DNA from: Fibrobacterota bacterium
GTDB taxonomy: Bacteria; Fibrobacterota; Chitinivibrionia; Chitinivibrionales; Chitinispirillaceae
Direction of reading: 5' to 3'
Assembly: GCA_023436205.1 (NCBI GenBank)
Contig: JAEZKC010000055.1
Location: 1 to 64,000, forward strand
Length of the DNA: 64,000 nucleotides
Positions 44,434 through 52,324 of this stretch are shown here, in pieces. A program made the position numbers and the translations under genes. The notes beneath the pieces were generated by a model, which searched no databases, was not told the origin of the DNA, and was given only the letters and a program-made list of their open reading frames with translations. How positions within the stretch are numbered: position 1 is the first letter of the stretch; each line of letters opens with the position of its first letter.

Positions 44434-45093
44434 ATGCTGGAGAATTTAAAACCTGCTTTTAATAATGTATTACGACCGATAATGAAAGTCTTCGCCTGGG
44501 CGGGAGTACATCCCAATCATCTTACCATTGCGGGGGTGGCGCTGTTTGGTGCTGCCGGGTATCTGGCCTCCACCGGGAAATGGCACTGGGCCTTGGGAAT
44601 GCTGATCGCCGGTGCTCTCATGGATGGGCTGGATGGTCAGCTCGCGCGGGAATGCGGCAAAAAGTCCGTTTTTGGAGCAATCCTCGATTCAAGCTGCGAT
44701 AGAATCACTGAAATGCTGCTTTTATTGGGTTTACTGGTATTCTACACACATCATTCCCTGTATAGCGGATGGGGTGTTTACCTCTGTTTTACCGCCATCT
44801 CCGGCTCTGTTCTGGTGAGTTATGTAAAGGCTCGCTGTGAAGGGGCTGGCGTGAGCTGCTCTCGAGGGCTGCTCCAGCGCCCCGAGCGTCTGATCCTTCT
44901 TGGTCTCGGCCTGCTTCTGGGCCCCAAGTCCATGGTCTGGATTCTGGTTCTGGTGTCTGTTCTGGCCCTGGTCACCGTGATGGAGCGCCTCTTCATGGCC
45001 TCAGTCCAGTGCCGCTTCATTGATCAATCTAAAAATGCCGGCTCTTCAGGTTCGGGTGAGGCTCAAGCGAAGCAGTCCTCCGCCGAGGCATAA
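44434..45093 (+). CDS. CDP-alcohol phosphatidyltransferase
   Basis: 219 residues with several membrane helices. The CDP-OH-P motif is perfect: DG-x2-AR-x8-G-x3-D-x3-D, read as DGQLAR, then G, D and D at DSSCD. It joins a CDP-linked alcohol to a lipid acceptor or the reverse; substrate (phosphatidylglycerophosphate, inositol, choline) cannot be told. Its last codons (AKQSSAEA) lie inside the first copy of the direct repeat at 45071, so the original C-terminus may have been altered. Confidence 0.9.
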   Translation: MLENLKPAFNNVLRPIMKVFAWAGVHPNHLTIAGVALFGAAGYLASTGKWHWALGMLIAGALMDGLDGQLARECGKKSVFGAILDSSCDRITEMLLLLGLLVFYTHHSLYSGWGVYLCFTAISGSVLVSYVKARCEGAGVSCSRGLLQRPERLILLGLGLLLGPKSMVWILVLVSVLALVTVMERLFMASVQCRFIDQSKNAGSSGSGEAQAKQSSAEA

Positions 45094-45191
45094 GGACTTT
45101 GTCCGATCTCGTGCATGCTGAGCAGTCCTCGGTCGAAGCATGATCTGCCCGTTCCGTTCGTGCTGAGCAGTCCTCGGTCGAAGCATGATCT
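45071..45191 (+). repeat. Tandem direct repeats, 45-bp spacing
   Basis: A 31-bp sequence beginning TGCTGAGCAGTCCTCGG is repeated exactly at 45116 and 45161. A diverged copy of its core (AGCAGTCCTC then CG) at 45071 overlaps the end of the CDP-alcohol gene and includes its stop codon. Confidence 0.9.
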
Positions 45192-45199
45192 TATAATTT

Positions 45200-45284
45200 A
45201 TTAACGGCGAAGACGCCTCGTAGGTCACCAGTACCTTCTCCCGCACTGCAGCCTTATCAAAGATAGTCATCAGAGTTTATCAAA
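45200..45284 (-). repeat. Dispersed intergenic repeat, copy D
   Basis: TTAACGGCGAAGACGCC start on the plus strand, then GGTCACC, TACCTTCTCCCGCACTGCAG, AGATAGTCATCAGAG, TTATCA. Full length and closest to the apparent family consensus. Lies just after the 31-bp direct repeats. Confidence 0.9.
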
Positions 45285-45338
45285 CACGAGGTTTCGGAAA
45301 TTTTGTCGGCAATTAATCCAGCTTTTGGGAATAAAAAG

Positions 45339-46235
45339 TTAAGTTGCGATTCTCCTCCGTAACTCATTAATGGCTTCCTTCGATAATCCTGTATACAGTG
45401 CTATATTTTCATCGCTTTCACCATTTTTGATCATCACTATTGCGATCTCGGTAGTTCTTTTATCTCTACCCTCGACTTTACCTTCGAGTTTACCCTCAAG
45501 CCTACCCTCATTTCTACCCTCTTCCTTCGCGGTATCCAATGAATTTTTAAGATCGCGATAGACCTTGAGGCTATCTTCATAGGCATCGATTTCTACTGGA
45601 CTGAATTTGGCGATCTCGGCAATACTGAAAAGCTTCTCAAACACCCGTTCCTGCAGTTTTGCCGGGCGGCTTTGAAGCTTCGGCAGATTCTTGAAAATAT
45701 AGAGCCACTTATCGAAACGGGTTTCCAGCTCATCTTCACTTTTGTTGAAATTGGGCATTTGCAGATAAATAAAGGTGAGCTTATCGTAAAAAACATTTTT
45801 CTTATCTGTATCCATCAACTGTACATGGCTGACTATGGTTTTATCCCTGTTTTCATCTTCAAAGGTGAAATCCAGAATCGCAATCGTGTACACTGCTTTC
45901 AATTCATAGTCCCAGTCTCCCTGTTCAGCTTGTTCGGCTATGGGAAACGTGGAATAATACACCGTTCTGTCCTTGAAAAAGCGTTGCTTTGTTTTCTGTA
46001 TCTCAACAATAAATTTCTCGCCGCGGTCATTCTCACAGTAAAGATCGAATATCGCTTTCCGATCGATCGCAGTAGTACCGAGATATTCGGTTTTCTTATA
46101 GTTGAGATCTTTTATATGCTGCTCGCCTTTAAGCAGCTCGTTGAGAAAATCCATGAGCAGATCTTTATTGATCTCCTCTCCGAAAATCTTCTTGAATCCG
46201 AAATCGGTGAAAGGGTTTATGTACTTTTCTTTCAT
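45339..46235 (-). CDS. Rpn-family PD-(D/E)XK nuclease/transposase-like protein
   Basis: 298 residues. Opens NPFTDFGFKKIFGEE, has TAIDRKAIFDLYCEND and FIVEIQKTKQRFF (the D-x-n-E-x-Q core of this PD-(D/E)XK nuclease family, PF12784) and a C-terminal stretch GRNEGRLEGKLEGKVEGRD with a short repeat. Rpn proteins promote RecA-independent recombination; these are common mobile-associated genes. A likely degraded neighbourhood surrounds it. Confidence 0.85.
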   Translation of the reverse strand: MKEKYINPFTDFGFKKIFGEEINKDLLMDFLNELLKGEQHIKDLNYKKTEYLGTTAIDRKAIFDLYCENDRGEKFIVEIQKTKQRFFKDRTVYYSTFPIAEQAEQGDWDYELKAVYTIAILDFTFEDENRDKTIVSHVQLMDTDKKNVFYDKLTFIYLQMPNFNKSEDELETRFDKWLYIFKNLPKLQSRPAKLQERVFEKLFSIAEIAKFSPVEIDAYEDSLKVYRDLKNSLDTAKEEGRNEGRLEGKLEGKVEGRDKRTTEIAIVMIKNGESDENIALYTGLSKEAINELRRRIAT

Positions 46236-46453
46236 GCTTATATCCAGGTATTTAGGCGATCTGGTTTGAAAAACACTGTTTTTCGGAGCGTAGTACTAAA
46301 TTACGATAATGGGGGGAGAAGTGGTAAGGTTATTTAGGATATTGCCTTCGTTTTGCTGGTTTCAGCCATTGTTTTTTTAAACTTATCTTGGTAGTCGAAA
46401 ATTCCTGAAGAAAACAGAAAAAGTTAGTCCGTCCCCATCCTCAATCCCGTGGT
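46236..46453. other. Intergenic gap, no gene seen
   Basis: Non-coding DNA between the Rpn gene and repeat copy G. No start with a ribosome-binding site is visible. Confidence 0.4.
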
Positions 46454-46568
46454 CGATAGACTCCGGTCATAACATAGCAGGGAGACCCAAAGCCTGTCCT
46501 GTGCAAAGTTGAAGGGTCCGGAGATGCCTCCCCGCACCGGACAGAGGCATCTTCACCGTTAAAGAAAA
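46454..46568 (+). repeat. Dispersed intergenic repeat, copy G (diverged)
   Basis: Ends GGCATCTTCACCGTTAAAG, a diverged form of the family end, and starts GATAGACTCCGGTCAT. The middle carries a GTCCGG/CCGGAC stem (46516-46521 with 46537-46542). Longer than the others at about 115 bp. Ends exactly where the recQ remnant begins. Confidence 0.6.
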
Positions 46569-46942
46569 TGGTTTCGTTTTTTGAAAGCGAAACATGCCTT
46601 TCATTCAAACTCGCGGCTTATTTTGGAGAGATCATCAAAGCGGAAAAATGCGGTCACTGTTCCGTGTGCCTCTCGGGGAAACGAATGATGGAACCTGCGG
46701 CGGCACTTATTCCTGTAACTTCCCTGGATCTGCGGGACCTTACTGAGCAATTTACCGCTTTGGCAAAAGACAAGGCCACCCCGATTGCCCTGACACGTTT
46801 CCTGTGCGGAATTACTTCGCCCATATTCACGCAACTTAAAGCCTCAAAGATGCGCGGGTTCGGATCGCTCGAGGAGTACCCGTTTAGCGATGTTATGTCG
46901 GCTGTTATGAAAGAGTTTGCCGAGCCTGTTTTGTGCAGATGA
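46568..46942 (+). pseudogene. recQ: recQ helicase remnant (C-terminal zinc and RQC part)
   Basis: 124 residues whose ETCLSFKLAAYFGEIIKAEKCGHCSVCL is the RecQ zinc-binding signature (YFGE then CGHCSVCL), with the winged-helix-like region after it and a C-terminus LCR. RecQ proteins are normally about 600 residues, so the helicase core and upstream part are missing. The open frame starts right after repeat G, with no ribosome-binding site of note. A terminator follows, probably the original recQ one. Probably not a functional gene. Confidence 0.8.
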
Positions 46943-46975
46943 TTATCAGGGTATCTTATTGACTTGATTCAGAAT

Positions 46976-47002
46976 GGCGGCAAAGAGTTATCTGTTGCCG
47001 CC
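46976..47002 (+). terminator. Terminator behind the recQ remnant
   Basis: GGCGGCAA / TTGCCGCC 8-bp stem followed by TGGTTTTG. Confidence 0.7.
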
Positions 47003-47036
47003 TGGTTTTGTCGAGGAGGGGAGTTTGATTTCACAC

Positions 47037-48017
47037 TCATTTGTTTACCGAAAACAGTTTCTTATTCGGTGGATACTTAGGGTAAGGTAGGGTTGAATTG
47101 AGTTTTTCCCCATTTAAAACTCTAAAATAAAGATTTACATAATCCGCAGCCATCTTTTTCGCACTGAAGCACTCGGAAGCGTACTCATGGCAAATCTTGC
47201 CGTCATAGCCGGCGGCTTCCTTCACGGCTCTCACCAGTTCATTCATGCTGTTCGAAACGAATCCAACCTCATTTGATATAAGTTCCGGCAGTGCTCCAAA
47301 ACCTGTTCCGAATACAGGGCATCCGAAGTAAAGACTTTCGATTATCGCCAGTCCAAACGGCTCGGGCCATAACACCGGAAAGATGAGTCCCTTGGATGTA
47401 TTCAGCACTTTGTCTTTTTCTTCTCCTCCGATCATTCCCTTGAAGGTAACTTGAGGCGAAACGGTAAACCTGAAACCCATTTTGAAATTAAGACGTGTGC
47501 CACCTACCACGACCAGCTTCTCTCCCGCCTTCCGGGCAATTTTGATAGCCCCTTTTACGTTTTTCTTCCTCCATGCAGCATTACCTAAAAAGTGGAAATG
47601 TGTTCGTTTATTTTCAAGATCAGGTGTTGAATATTCACTCCAATCCAGCCCGTTATGTACAAAAACATCGGAGCTAAATCTGGATGCATGATCTTTGGAT
47701 ACGAAAACGGAATTTATGTGGAACTGAGCCGGGGCTTTATTGACATGAACAGTGACAATGGATGGCTTGCTAATATCTTCTCTGGGTGTGAAGTGGAAGT
47801 GAACAACGTCGCATTCCTCGGGGATCTGGTCGTTTATCGGCAAACTGCTGTTATATGGAACTATGGTCGCATGAGAGCATTTTGACCCGGGATCGGTCAG
47901 ATAACAAACGTTATGGCCTAACTGAGAAAGCCCCTTCCCCAAACCCCATACAACTCTTTCGATTCCACCATAGGCCATAACCGGCATTTTTGATAATTCA
48001 ACAATGCAGATGTTCAA
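47037..48017 (-). CDS. GT4-like glycosyltransferase
   Basis: 326 residues with GT-B features: YGGIERVVWGLGKGLSQLGHNV near the N-terminus, HFLGNAAWRKKNVKGAI in the middle and the donor block FPVLWPEPFGLAIIESLYFGCPVFG (E-x7-E). No signal peptide. Acceptor unknown. Start is TTG 48017 with GAGGAAGAT upstream. It lies in the repeat-rich zone between copies D/G and E/F, so recent acquisition is possible. Confidence 0.85.
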   Translation of the reverse strand: MNICIVELSKMPVMAYGGIERVVWGLGKGLSQLGHNVCYLTDPGSKCSHATIVPYNSSLPINDQIPEECDVVHFHFTPREDISKPSIVTVHVNKAPAQFHINSVFVSKDHASRFSSDVFVHNGLDWSEYSTPDLENKRTHFHFLGNAAWRKKNVKGAIKIARKAGEKLVVVGGTRLNFKMGFRFTVSPQVTFKGMIGGEEKDKVLNTSKGLIFPVLWPEPFGLAIIESLYFGCPVFGTGFGALPELISNEVGFVSNSMNELVRAVKEAAGYDGKICHEYASECFSAKKMAADYVNLYFRVLNGEKLNSTLPYPKYPPNKKLFSVNK

Positions 48018-48091
48018 ATCTTCCTCATTTCACATCATTAGGATTTATATGCGCAAAAGGTAAAATGCACAACCCGACTGGTAAAAATAAA

Positions 48092-48119
48092 AAAGGGCAG
48101 ACCTTTCAGTCCGCCCTTT
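48092..48119 (-). terminator. Intrinsic terminator of the SH3-like gene
   Basis: On the minus strand AAAGGGCGGAC / GTCTGCCCTTT with one mismatch-type pair, then TTTTTAT, 22 bases past the stop of the gene at 48142-48591. Confidence 0.85.
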
Positions 48120-48141
48120 AAATCTCTTTTAATACTAACTC

Positions 48142-48591
48142 TTAGCGAGCCAGTCTCTCCATGGTTTCCTTGTCCACGTTCTCCTTGAGCGCATCTTTGA
48201 AAGAGCGGTCGAGAGTGATAGGGTCGGCATTAGGATCGTCCATGTCGATAATGTACACCGGAGTGGGGTTATCGAGGTAACCGACAACTTCTGCGCTCTC
48301 GAACACAAATGATCGGCTCTTGGCATCGTTCTTCACCTTGGTGACCAGATCCTTCTCAATCCAGCCTTCCTGACCCGATGATGCTCTTACTTTAAGATGG
48401 TTTTTCTTGGTTTCGATAATAGTGAGATAATCGCTTGGGCCTACAGAAAAAATCGGACGCTCATACGCCTCTCTGATCTCGTTCTGGTAGATTCCCACAT
48501 CATTCTTCGTCGGCTGAACCACCTTATCCTTCTGAGCGAACACGGTGACAGCTGCAAACGCAAGGATCAGTGACCACTTGCTTAAACGCAT
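48142..48591 (-). CDS. Secreted SH3-like domain protein
   Basis: 149 residues; signal peptide (LSKWSLILAFAAVTVFAQ) then an SH3-like stretch PSDYLTIIETKKNHLKVRASSGQEGWIEKDLV and a C-terminal acidic part (IIDMDDPNADPITLDRSFKDALKENVDKE). Bacterial SH3 domains bind peptidoglycan or proteins in the periplasm. Function unknown. AAGGAGC precedes the ATG. Confidence 0.75.
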   Translation of the reverse strand: MRLSKWSLILAFAAVTVFAQKDKVVQPTKNDVGIYQNEIREAYERPIFSVGPSDYLTIIETKKNHLKVRASSGQEGWIEKDLVTKVKNDAKSRSFVFESAEVVGYLDNPTPVYIIDMDDPNADPITLDRSFKDALKENVDKETMERLAR

Positions 48592-48814
48592 AATTAGCTC
48601 CTTTTGATGTTTTTCCAGTCGTTCGAAACCTTACTGTTTAGTATAATATTTTCTATTTTTAAAAGCAACAGCATCAAAATAAAAAACTTACAACTCTACC
48701 TACTTAGTGGCTACAGTATCCATAACTGTTCGTTTTATTGGATTTCTTTTTAGCCATTATTAAGCTGCTTTTCATGCTCCTGTCCTTCGAAAAAAAGGTG
48801 AACTGGATTCCTTT
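48592..48814. other. Intergenic gap, no gene seen
   Basis: AT-rich region upstream of the SH3 gene, holding its promoter; no open frame with support. Confidence 0.4.
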
Positions 48815-48899
48815 GTTAACGGCGAAGACGCCTTGTCTGACACCGGGTATCTACCTCACTGGGAAGCCTCCGGTGTACATAGTCATCAGAGTTCATCAA
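48815..48899 (-). repeat. Dispersed intergenic repeat, copy E
   Basis: GTTAACGGCGAAGACGCC at the left edge, then an internal stem ACACCGG (48840-48846) with CCGGTGT (48870-48876), then AGTCATCAGAGTTCATCA. Faces copy F so that both GTTAAC ends point outward. Confidence 0.85.
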
Positions 48900-48962
48900 C
48901 CATGACTGTCCAGAACGGAACTTTGGCCCCCGTAGTCGTAAACCGGTCTGATCCGAATTCGT

Positions 48963-49047
48963 GATGATACACTCCGATCACTATTTTTGAAAATCCTTCA
49001 GTGCGGGAATTGGTGCCGGTGACCTGTAAGGCGTCTTCGCCGTTAAC
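48963..49047 (+). repeat. Dispersed intergenic repeat, copy F
   Basis: GATGATACACTCCGATCACTAT start, AGTGCGGGAATTGGTGCC middle, GGTGACC and GGCGTCTTCGCCGTTAAC end. Paired in inverted orientation with copy E, 63 bases apart. Confidence 0.85.
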
Positions 49048-49074
49048 CAGAAGTCCTTACTCTTTTTAGAGCAG

Positions 49075-49108
49075 GAGTAGCCAGGTTTGCCTTACACCCT
49101 GACTACTC
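49075..49108 (-). terminator. Hairpin at the end of the glycine cleavage operon
   Basis: GAGTAGCCAGG / CCTGACTACTC 11-bp stem with 12-base loop, 10 bases past the gcvPB stop on the minus strand. No T-tract directly follows. Confidence 0.5.
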
Positions 49109-49118
49109 TCACGCTCCA

Positions 49119-50573
49119 TCAATCGCAGGGATACGCCACGTCCATATCCTTTGCCGCCTTAGTCTCGTTAAGCCTGCTCACCGGTGCGCAGACTGGAGCG
49201 TTGTGCAGCGCATCCGGGTTTTCCTCTGCCTCCTTGGCAATTTGAATCATGGCTTCCACAAAGGCATCCAGAGTCTCCCGGCTTTCAGTCTCCGTGGGCT
49301 CGATCATCATGGCTTCCTTGATGATAAGCGGAAAATAGATTGTGGGTGGATGAAATCCCTTGTCAATGAGGGCTTTGGCGATGTCAAGCGCATGAACATC
49401 GTTTTCCAGCTGCTTTTTGGCGCTCAGGACACACTCGTGCATGCAGGTCTTGAGATATGGAACATCGTAATGATCCTTGAGAGAATGCATGATGTAGTTG
49501 GCGTTGAGTACCGCCTGTTCGCTCACCTGGCGCAAACCTCCCGCACCCTGAAGCAGGATATAGGCGTAAGCCTTGAGGCACACCAGGAAATTACCGTAAA
49601 ATGGTGCGATATAACCAATAGATTTGGGATAATCATAATCGAGCGCATAGGTGCCGTCTGAGCGCTTGGTGACCCGCGAGATGGGCATAAATGGTGTGAG
49701 GTGCTTTTTCACCCCCACCGGGCCGGCTCCGGGACCGCCTCCACCGTGCGGTGTGGCGAATGTCTTGTGTAAATTGACATGCATCACATCGAAATCGCTG
49801 TCGCCCGGTCTGAATTGCCCCAGAATGGCGTTGAGGTTGGCGCCATCATAATAAAGCAGCGCATCATAGGAGTGCACCAGATCGGCAATTTCCTTGATCT
49901 GCGAATTGAACAGCCCCAGGGTGTTGGGATTGGTCAGCATCACCGCAGCGGTGTTTTCGTTGAGCGCTTCCTTGAGTTTGGCGATATCCAGTGTGCCGGT
50001 AGCGGGATCGGTCGGGATGGATCTGATTTTATACCCGGCTATAGCCGCGCTCGAGGGGTTGGTCCCGTGTGCTTCATCGGGAATGAGCACTTCGGTTTTT
50101 TTGTTGCCCTTGTCGCGGTGATAAGCTGCGATGAGCATCATGCCGGTAAGCTCTCCGTGAGCTCCGGCCATAGGCTGCAGGGTAAAGGAGTCCATGCCGG
50201 TTATTTCGCACAGGAGGCTTTCCAGATCGTAAAGCACTGCCAAAGCACCCTGCGTGAGCATACCTCCCCGTCTTAGCTGTGGAAGAAGCGGGTGGAGGTT
50301 CGAAAAGCCATCCAGAGCCGCGATTTTCTCGCACACCTTGGGGTTGTATTTCATGGTGCAGGAACCGAGCGGGTAGAAGTTTGTGTCTACGCCGTAGTTC
50401 TTCCGTGAAAGAGCAGTGAAATGACGAACCACGTCCAGTTCGGAGAGTTCACAGAGCTGCGGTTCCTTTTCTCGTCTGTATTTTTCGGGAATGACAGCTT
50501 CCACAGGAACATCATTTTTAGGAAGGAGGACGCCTCTGCGCCCCTTTACTGATTTTTCGAATATCACTGACAT
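49119..50573 (-). CDS. gcvPB: Glycine dehydrogenase (decarboxylating) subunit 2
   Basis: 484 residues, C-terminal half of split P-protein. The PLP lysine is in VNLHKTFATPHGGGGPGAGPVGV and PLGSCTMKYNP is typical. With GcvPA it decarboxylates glycine and loads aminomethyl on GcvH. Last gene of gcvT-gcvH-gcvPA-gcvPB; overlaps gcvPA by 10 bases. No glycine riboswitch seen upstream of the operon. Confidence 0.96.
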   Translation of the reverse strand: MSVIFEKSVKGRRGVLLPKNDVPVEAVIPEKYRREKEPQLCELSELDVVRHFTALSRKNYGVDTNFYPLGSCTMKYNPKVCEKIAALDGFSNLHPLLPQLRRGGMLTQGALAVLYDLESLLCEITGMDSFTLQPMAGAHGELTGMMLIAAYHRDKGNKKTEVLIPDEAHGTNPSSAAIAGYKIRSIPTDPATGTLDIAKLKEALNENTAAVMLTNPNTLGLFNSQIKEIADLVHSYDALLYYDGANLNAILGQFRPGDSDFDVMHVNLHKTFATPHGGGGPGAGPVGVKKHLTPFMPISRVTKRSDGTYALDYDYPKSIGYIAPFYGNFLVCLKAYAYILLQGAGGLRQVSEQAVLNANYIMHSLKDHYDVPYLKTCMHECVLSAKKQLENDVHALDIAKALIDKGFHPPTIYFPLIIKEAMMIEPTETESRETLDAFVEAMIQIAKEAEENPDALHNAPVCAPVSRLNETKAAKDMDVAYPCD

Positions 50574-51901
50574 AATACCGCCTCCAGAGTCTCAGCGAAA
50601 AGCCCGATCTCCTGCTTGGTGCGCTTTTCGGTGACTGCCACCAGCAGATAGTTTTCCATGCTCTTATAGTACCGTCCCAGGGGGAACCCTGCGGCAAATC
50701 CCCGTTCAATCATTCGTCCCACGCATTCCGCGGCATCCATCGGCAGCTTGACCGTGAATTCGTTGAAGGTGGGGGATGATTCCATCACCTTTACACCAGG
50801 GATAGCTTTGATTCTTTCTTTGGCGTAATAGGCTTTGTTAAGGCACAGTGTGGCCACTTTCTTGAGGCCCTCTTTACCCATGAGACTCAGGTAGATGTGG
50901 GCTTTTAGAGCGCAGAGTGCTTCATTGGAGCAGATGTTGGAGGTCGCCTTTTCCCGGCGGATATGCTGTTCTCTGGCCTGTAAAGAGAGCACGAAGCCCT
51001 CTTTTCCCTGGGTGTCCACTGTTCTGGCCACGATGCGGCCGGGCATTTTACGCACCAGTTCCTTGCGGGCGCCAATGAATCCAAGGTATGGCCCTCCGAA
51101 GGAGAGCGGGATTCCAAGCGACTGGCCCTCGCCGGTGGCGATATCAATTCCCTGTTCGCTTGGACTTTTGAGAAGCGGCAAGGCGATGGGGTAAACAGAT
51201 TGAATGGTGAGAATGCCCAGTGATTTGCATTTCTTCGCTACATCGGAGTGGTCATCGATCACTCCGAAAAAGTTCGGGTTCTGAAGGACCACGGCGGCAG
51301 TTCTGTCATCGAGGGCTGAAAAGAGTTTCTCCCGGTCGCTCTGTCCGTGGGAAACATCGATTTCCACCAGTTCGATGGACAAGCTGGCGGTGTATGAATA
51401 AAGTATCTTGCGGTAGATGGGGTTGACTCCGCCGTCGATCACTACTTTAGGTCTTCCGGTGGCACTGAGCGCCATCTGGCAGGCTTCGTAGAGAGCGGTT
51501 CCGCCATCGTAGAGCGATGCGTTGGATACATCCATACCCGTGAGCCGGCAGATATGGGACTGGTATTCGTAAATAGCCTGCAGTGTTCCCTGTGAGAGTT
51601 CCGGCTGGTAGGGAGTGTAGGCGGTGTAGAATTCGCTTCTGCCGCTAAGGGCATCTACAGCTGCAGGTATGAAATGATCGTAGAACCCGCCGCCCAGAAA
51701 TGATATGAGATGAGAGTAGTTCTGGGATGCAAGCTTTTCGCACAAAGAAAGCACTTCCAGTTCCGATTTCCCCTCGGGGAGGGAAAAGCTTTTAGGAGCA
51801 AGATTCTTGGGAATGTCGGCGAAGAGCTGATCCATGGATGACAGCCCGCATCGCTCAAGCATCTCTTTCTGCTGGTCCGGGGTAACGGGTATATAGCTCA
51901 T
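50564..51901 (-). CDS. gcvPA: Glycine dehydrogenase (decarboxylating) subunit 1
   Basis: 445 residues, N-terminal half of split P-protein. Opens SYIPVTPDQQKEMLERCG and has FLGGGFYDHFIPAAVDAL, YTPYQPELSQGTLQAIYEYQSHI. Pairs with GcvPB to form the heterotetramer. Starts on the base just before the gcvH stop codon, with no gap. Confidence 0.96.
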   Translation of the reverse strand: MSYIPVTPDQQKEMLERCGLSSMDQLFADIPKNLAPKSFSLPEGKSELEVLSLCEKLASQNYSHLISFLGGGFYDHFIPAAVDALSGRSEFYTAYTPYQPELSQGTLQAIYEYQSHICRLTGMDVSNASLYDGGTALYEACQMALSATGRPKVVIDGGVNPIYRKILYSYTASLSIELVEIDVSHGQSDREKLFSALDDRTAAVVLQNPNFFGVIDDHSDVAKKCKSLGILTIQSVYPIALPLLKSPSEQGIDIATGEGQSLGIPLSFGGPYLGFIGARKELVRKMPGRIVARTVDTQGKEGFVLSLQAREQHIRREKATSNICSNEALCALKAHIYLSLMGKEGLKKVATLCLNKAYYAKERIKAIPGVKVMESSPTFNEFTVKLPMDAAECVGRMIERGFAAGFPLGRYYKSMENYLLVAVTEKRTKQEIGLFAETLEAVLCQ

Positions 51902-52282
51902 TTAGATGGTCTCCAGATATTTTTCGTAGGATTCGGCATCCATGAGATCGTCGATTTCTGATTTGTCGATATTCTTGACTGTGAACAGCCAGCCGCTGTT
52001 GTAGGGATCCTGGTTGATCGCTTCCGGTGCGGATTCCAGTGTGTCGTTGGCCGATTCCACTGCTCCGGAGATGGGGGAGAAGATGTCGCTTGCTGCCTTA
52101 ACAGATTCGATTACGCCGGCCTCAAGCCCCTTTTTCACTGCTTTGCCGATTGCGGGAAGCTCAATGAAGGTGATATCACCGAGGCTGTCCTGAGCATGAT
52201 CGCTTATGCCTACCCGGGCGATGTCGCCTTCGATTTTTACCCATTCGTGTGTTCTGGTGTATTTGCGGTCATTGGGGGTCAT
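51902..52282 (-). CDS. gcvH: Glycine cleavage system H protein
   Basis: 126 residues with lipoyl Lys62 (GVIESVKAASDIFSP). Shuttles the aminomethyl group between P and T proteins. AAAGGAG precedes the ATG. Second gene of the operon. Confidence 0.96.
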   Translation of the reverse strand: MTPNDRKYTRTHEWVKIEGDIARVGISDHAQDSLGDITFIELPAIGKAVKKGLEAGVIESVKAASDIFSPISGAVESANDTLESAPEAINQDPYNSGWLFTVKNIDKSEIDDLMDAESYEKYLETI

Positions 52283-52324
52283 GCATGGCTCCTTTGTAAG
52301 TCGTCTATGAACTGATGGTTGTTT

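Noticed and set aside
45071..45191. CRISPR-like repeats
   Set aside because: Only two exact copies and one diverged copy with 14-base spacers; no cas genes in the window.
25718..49047. Integron attC-like array
   Set aside because: The copies alternate in orientation, their ends do not fit the GTTRRRY core, and no integron integrase is seen. Some copies are partial.
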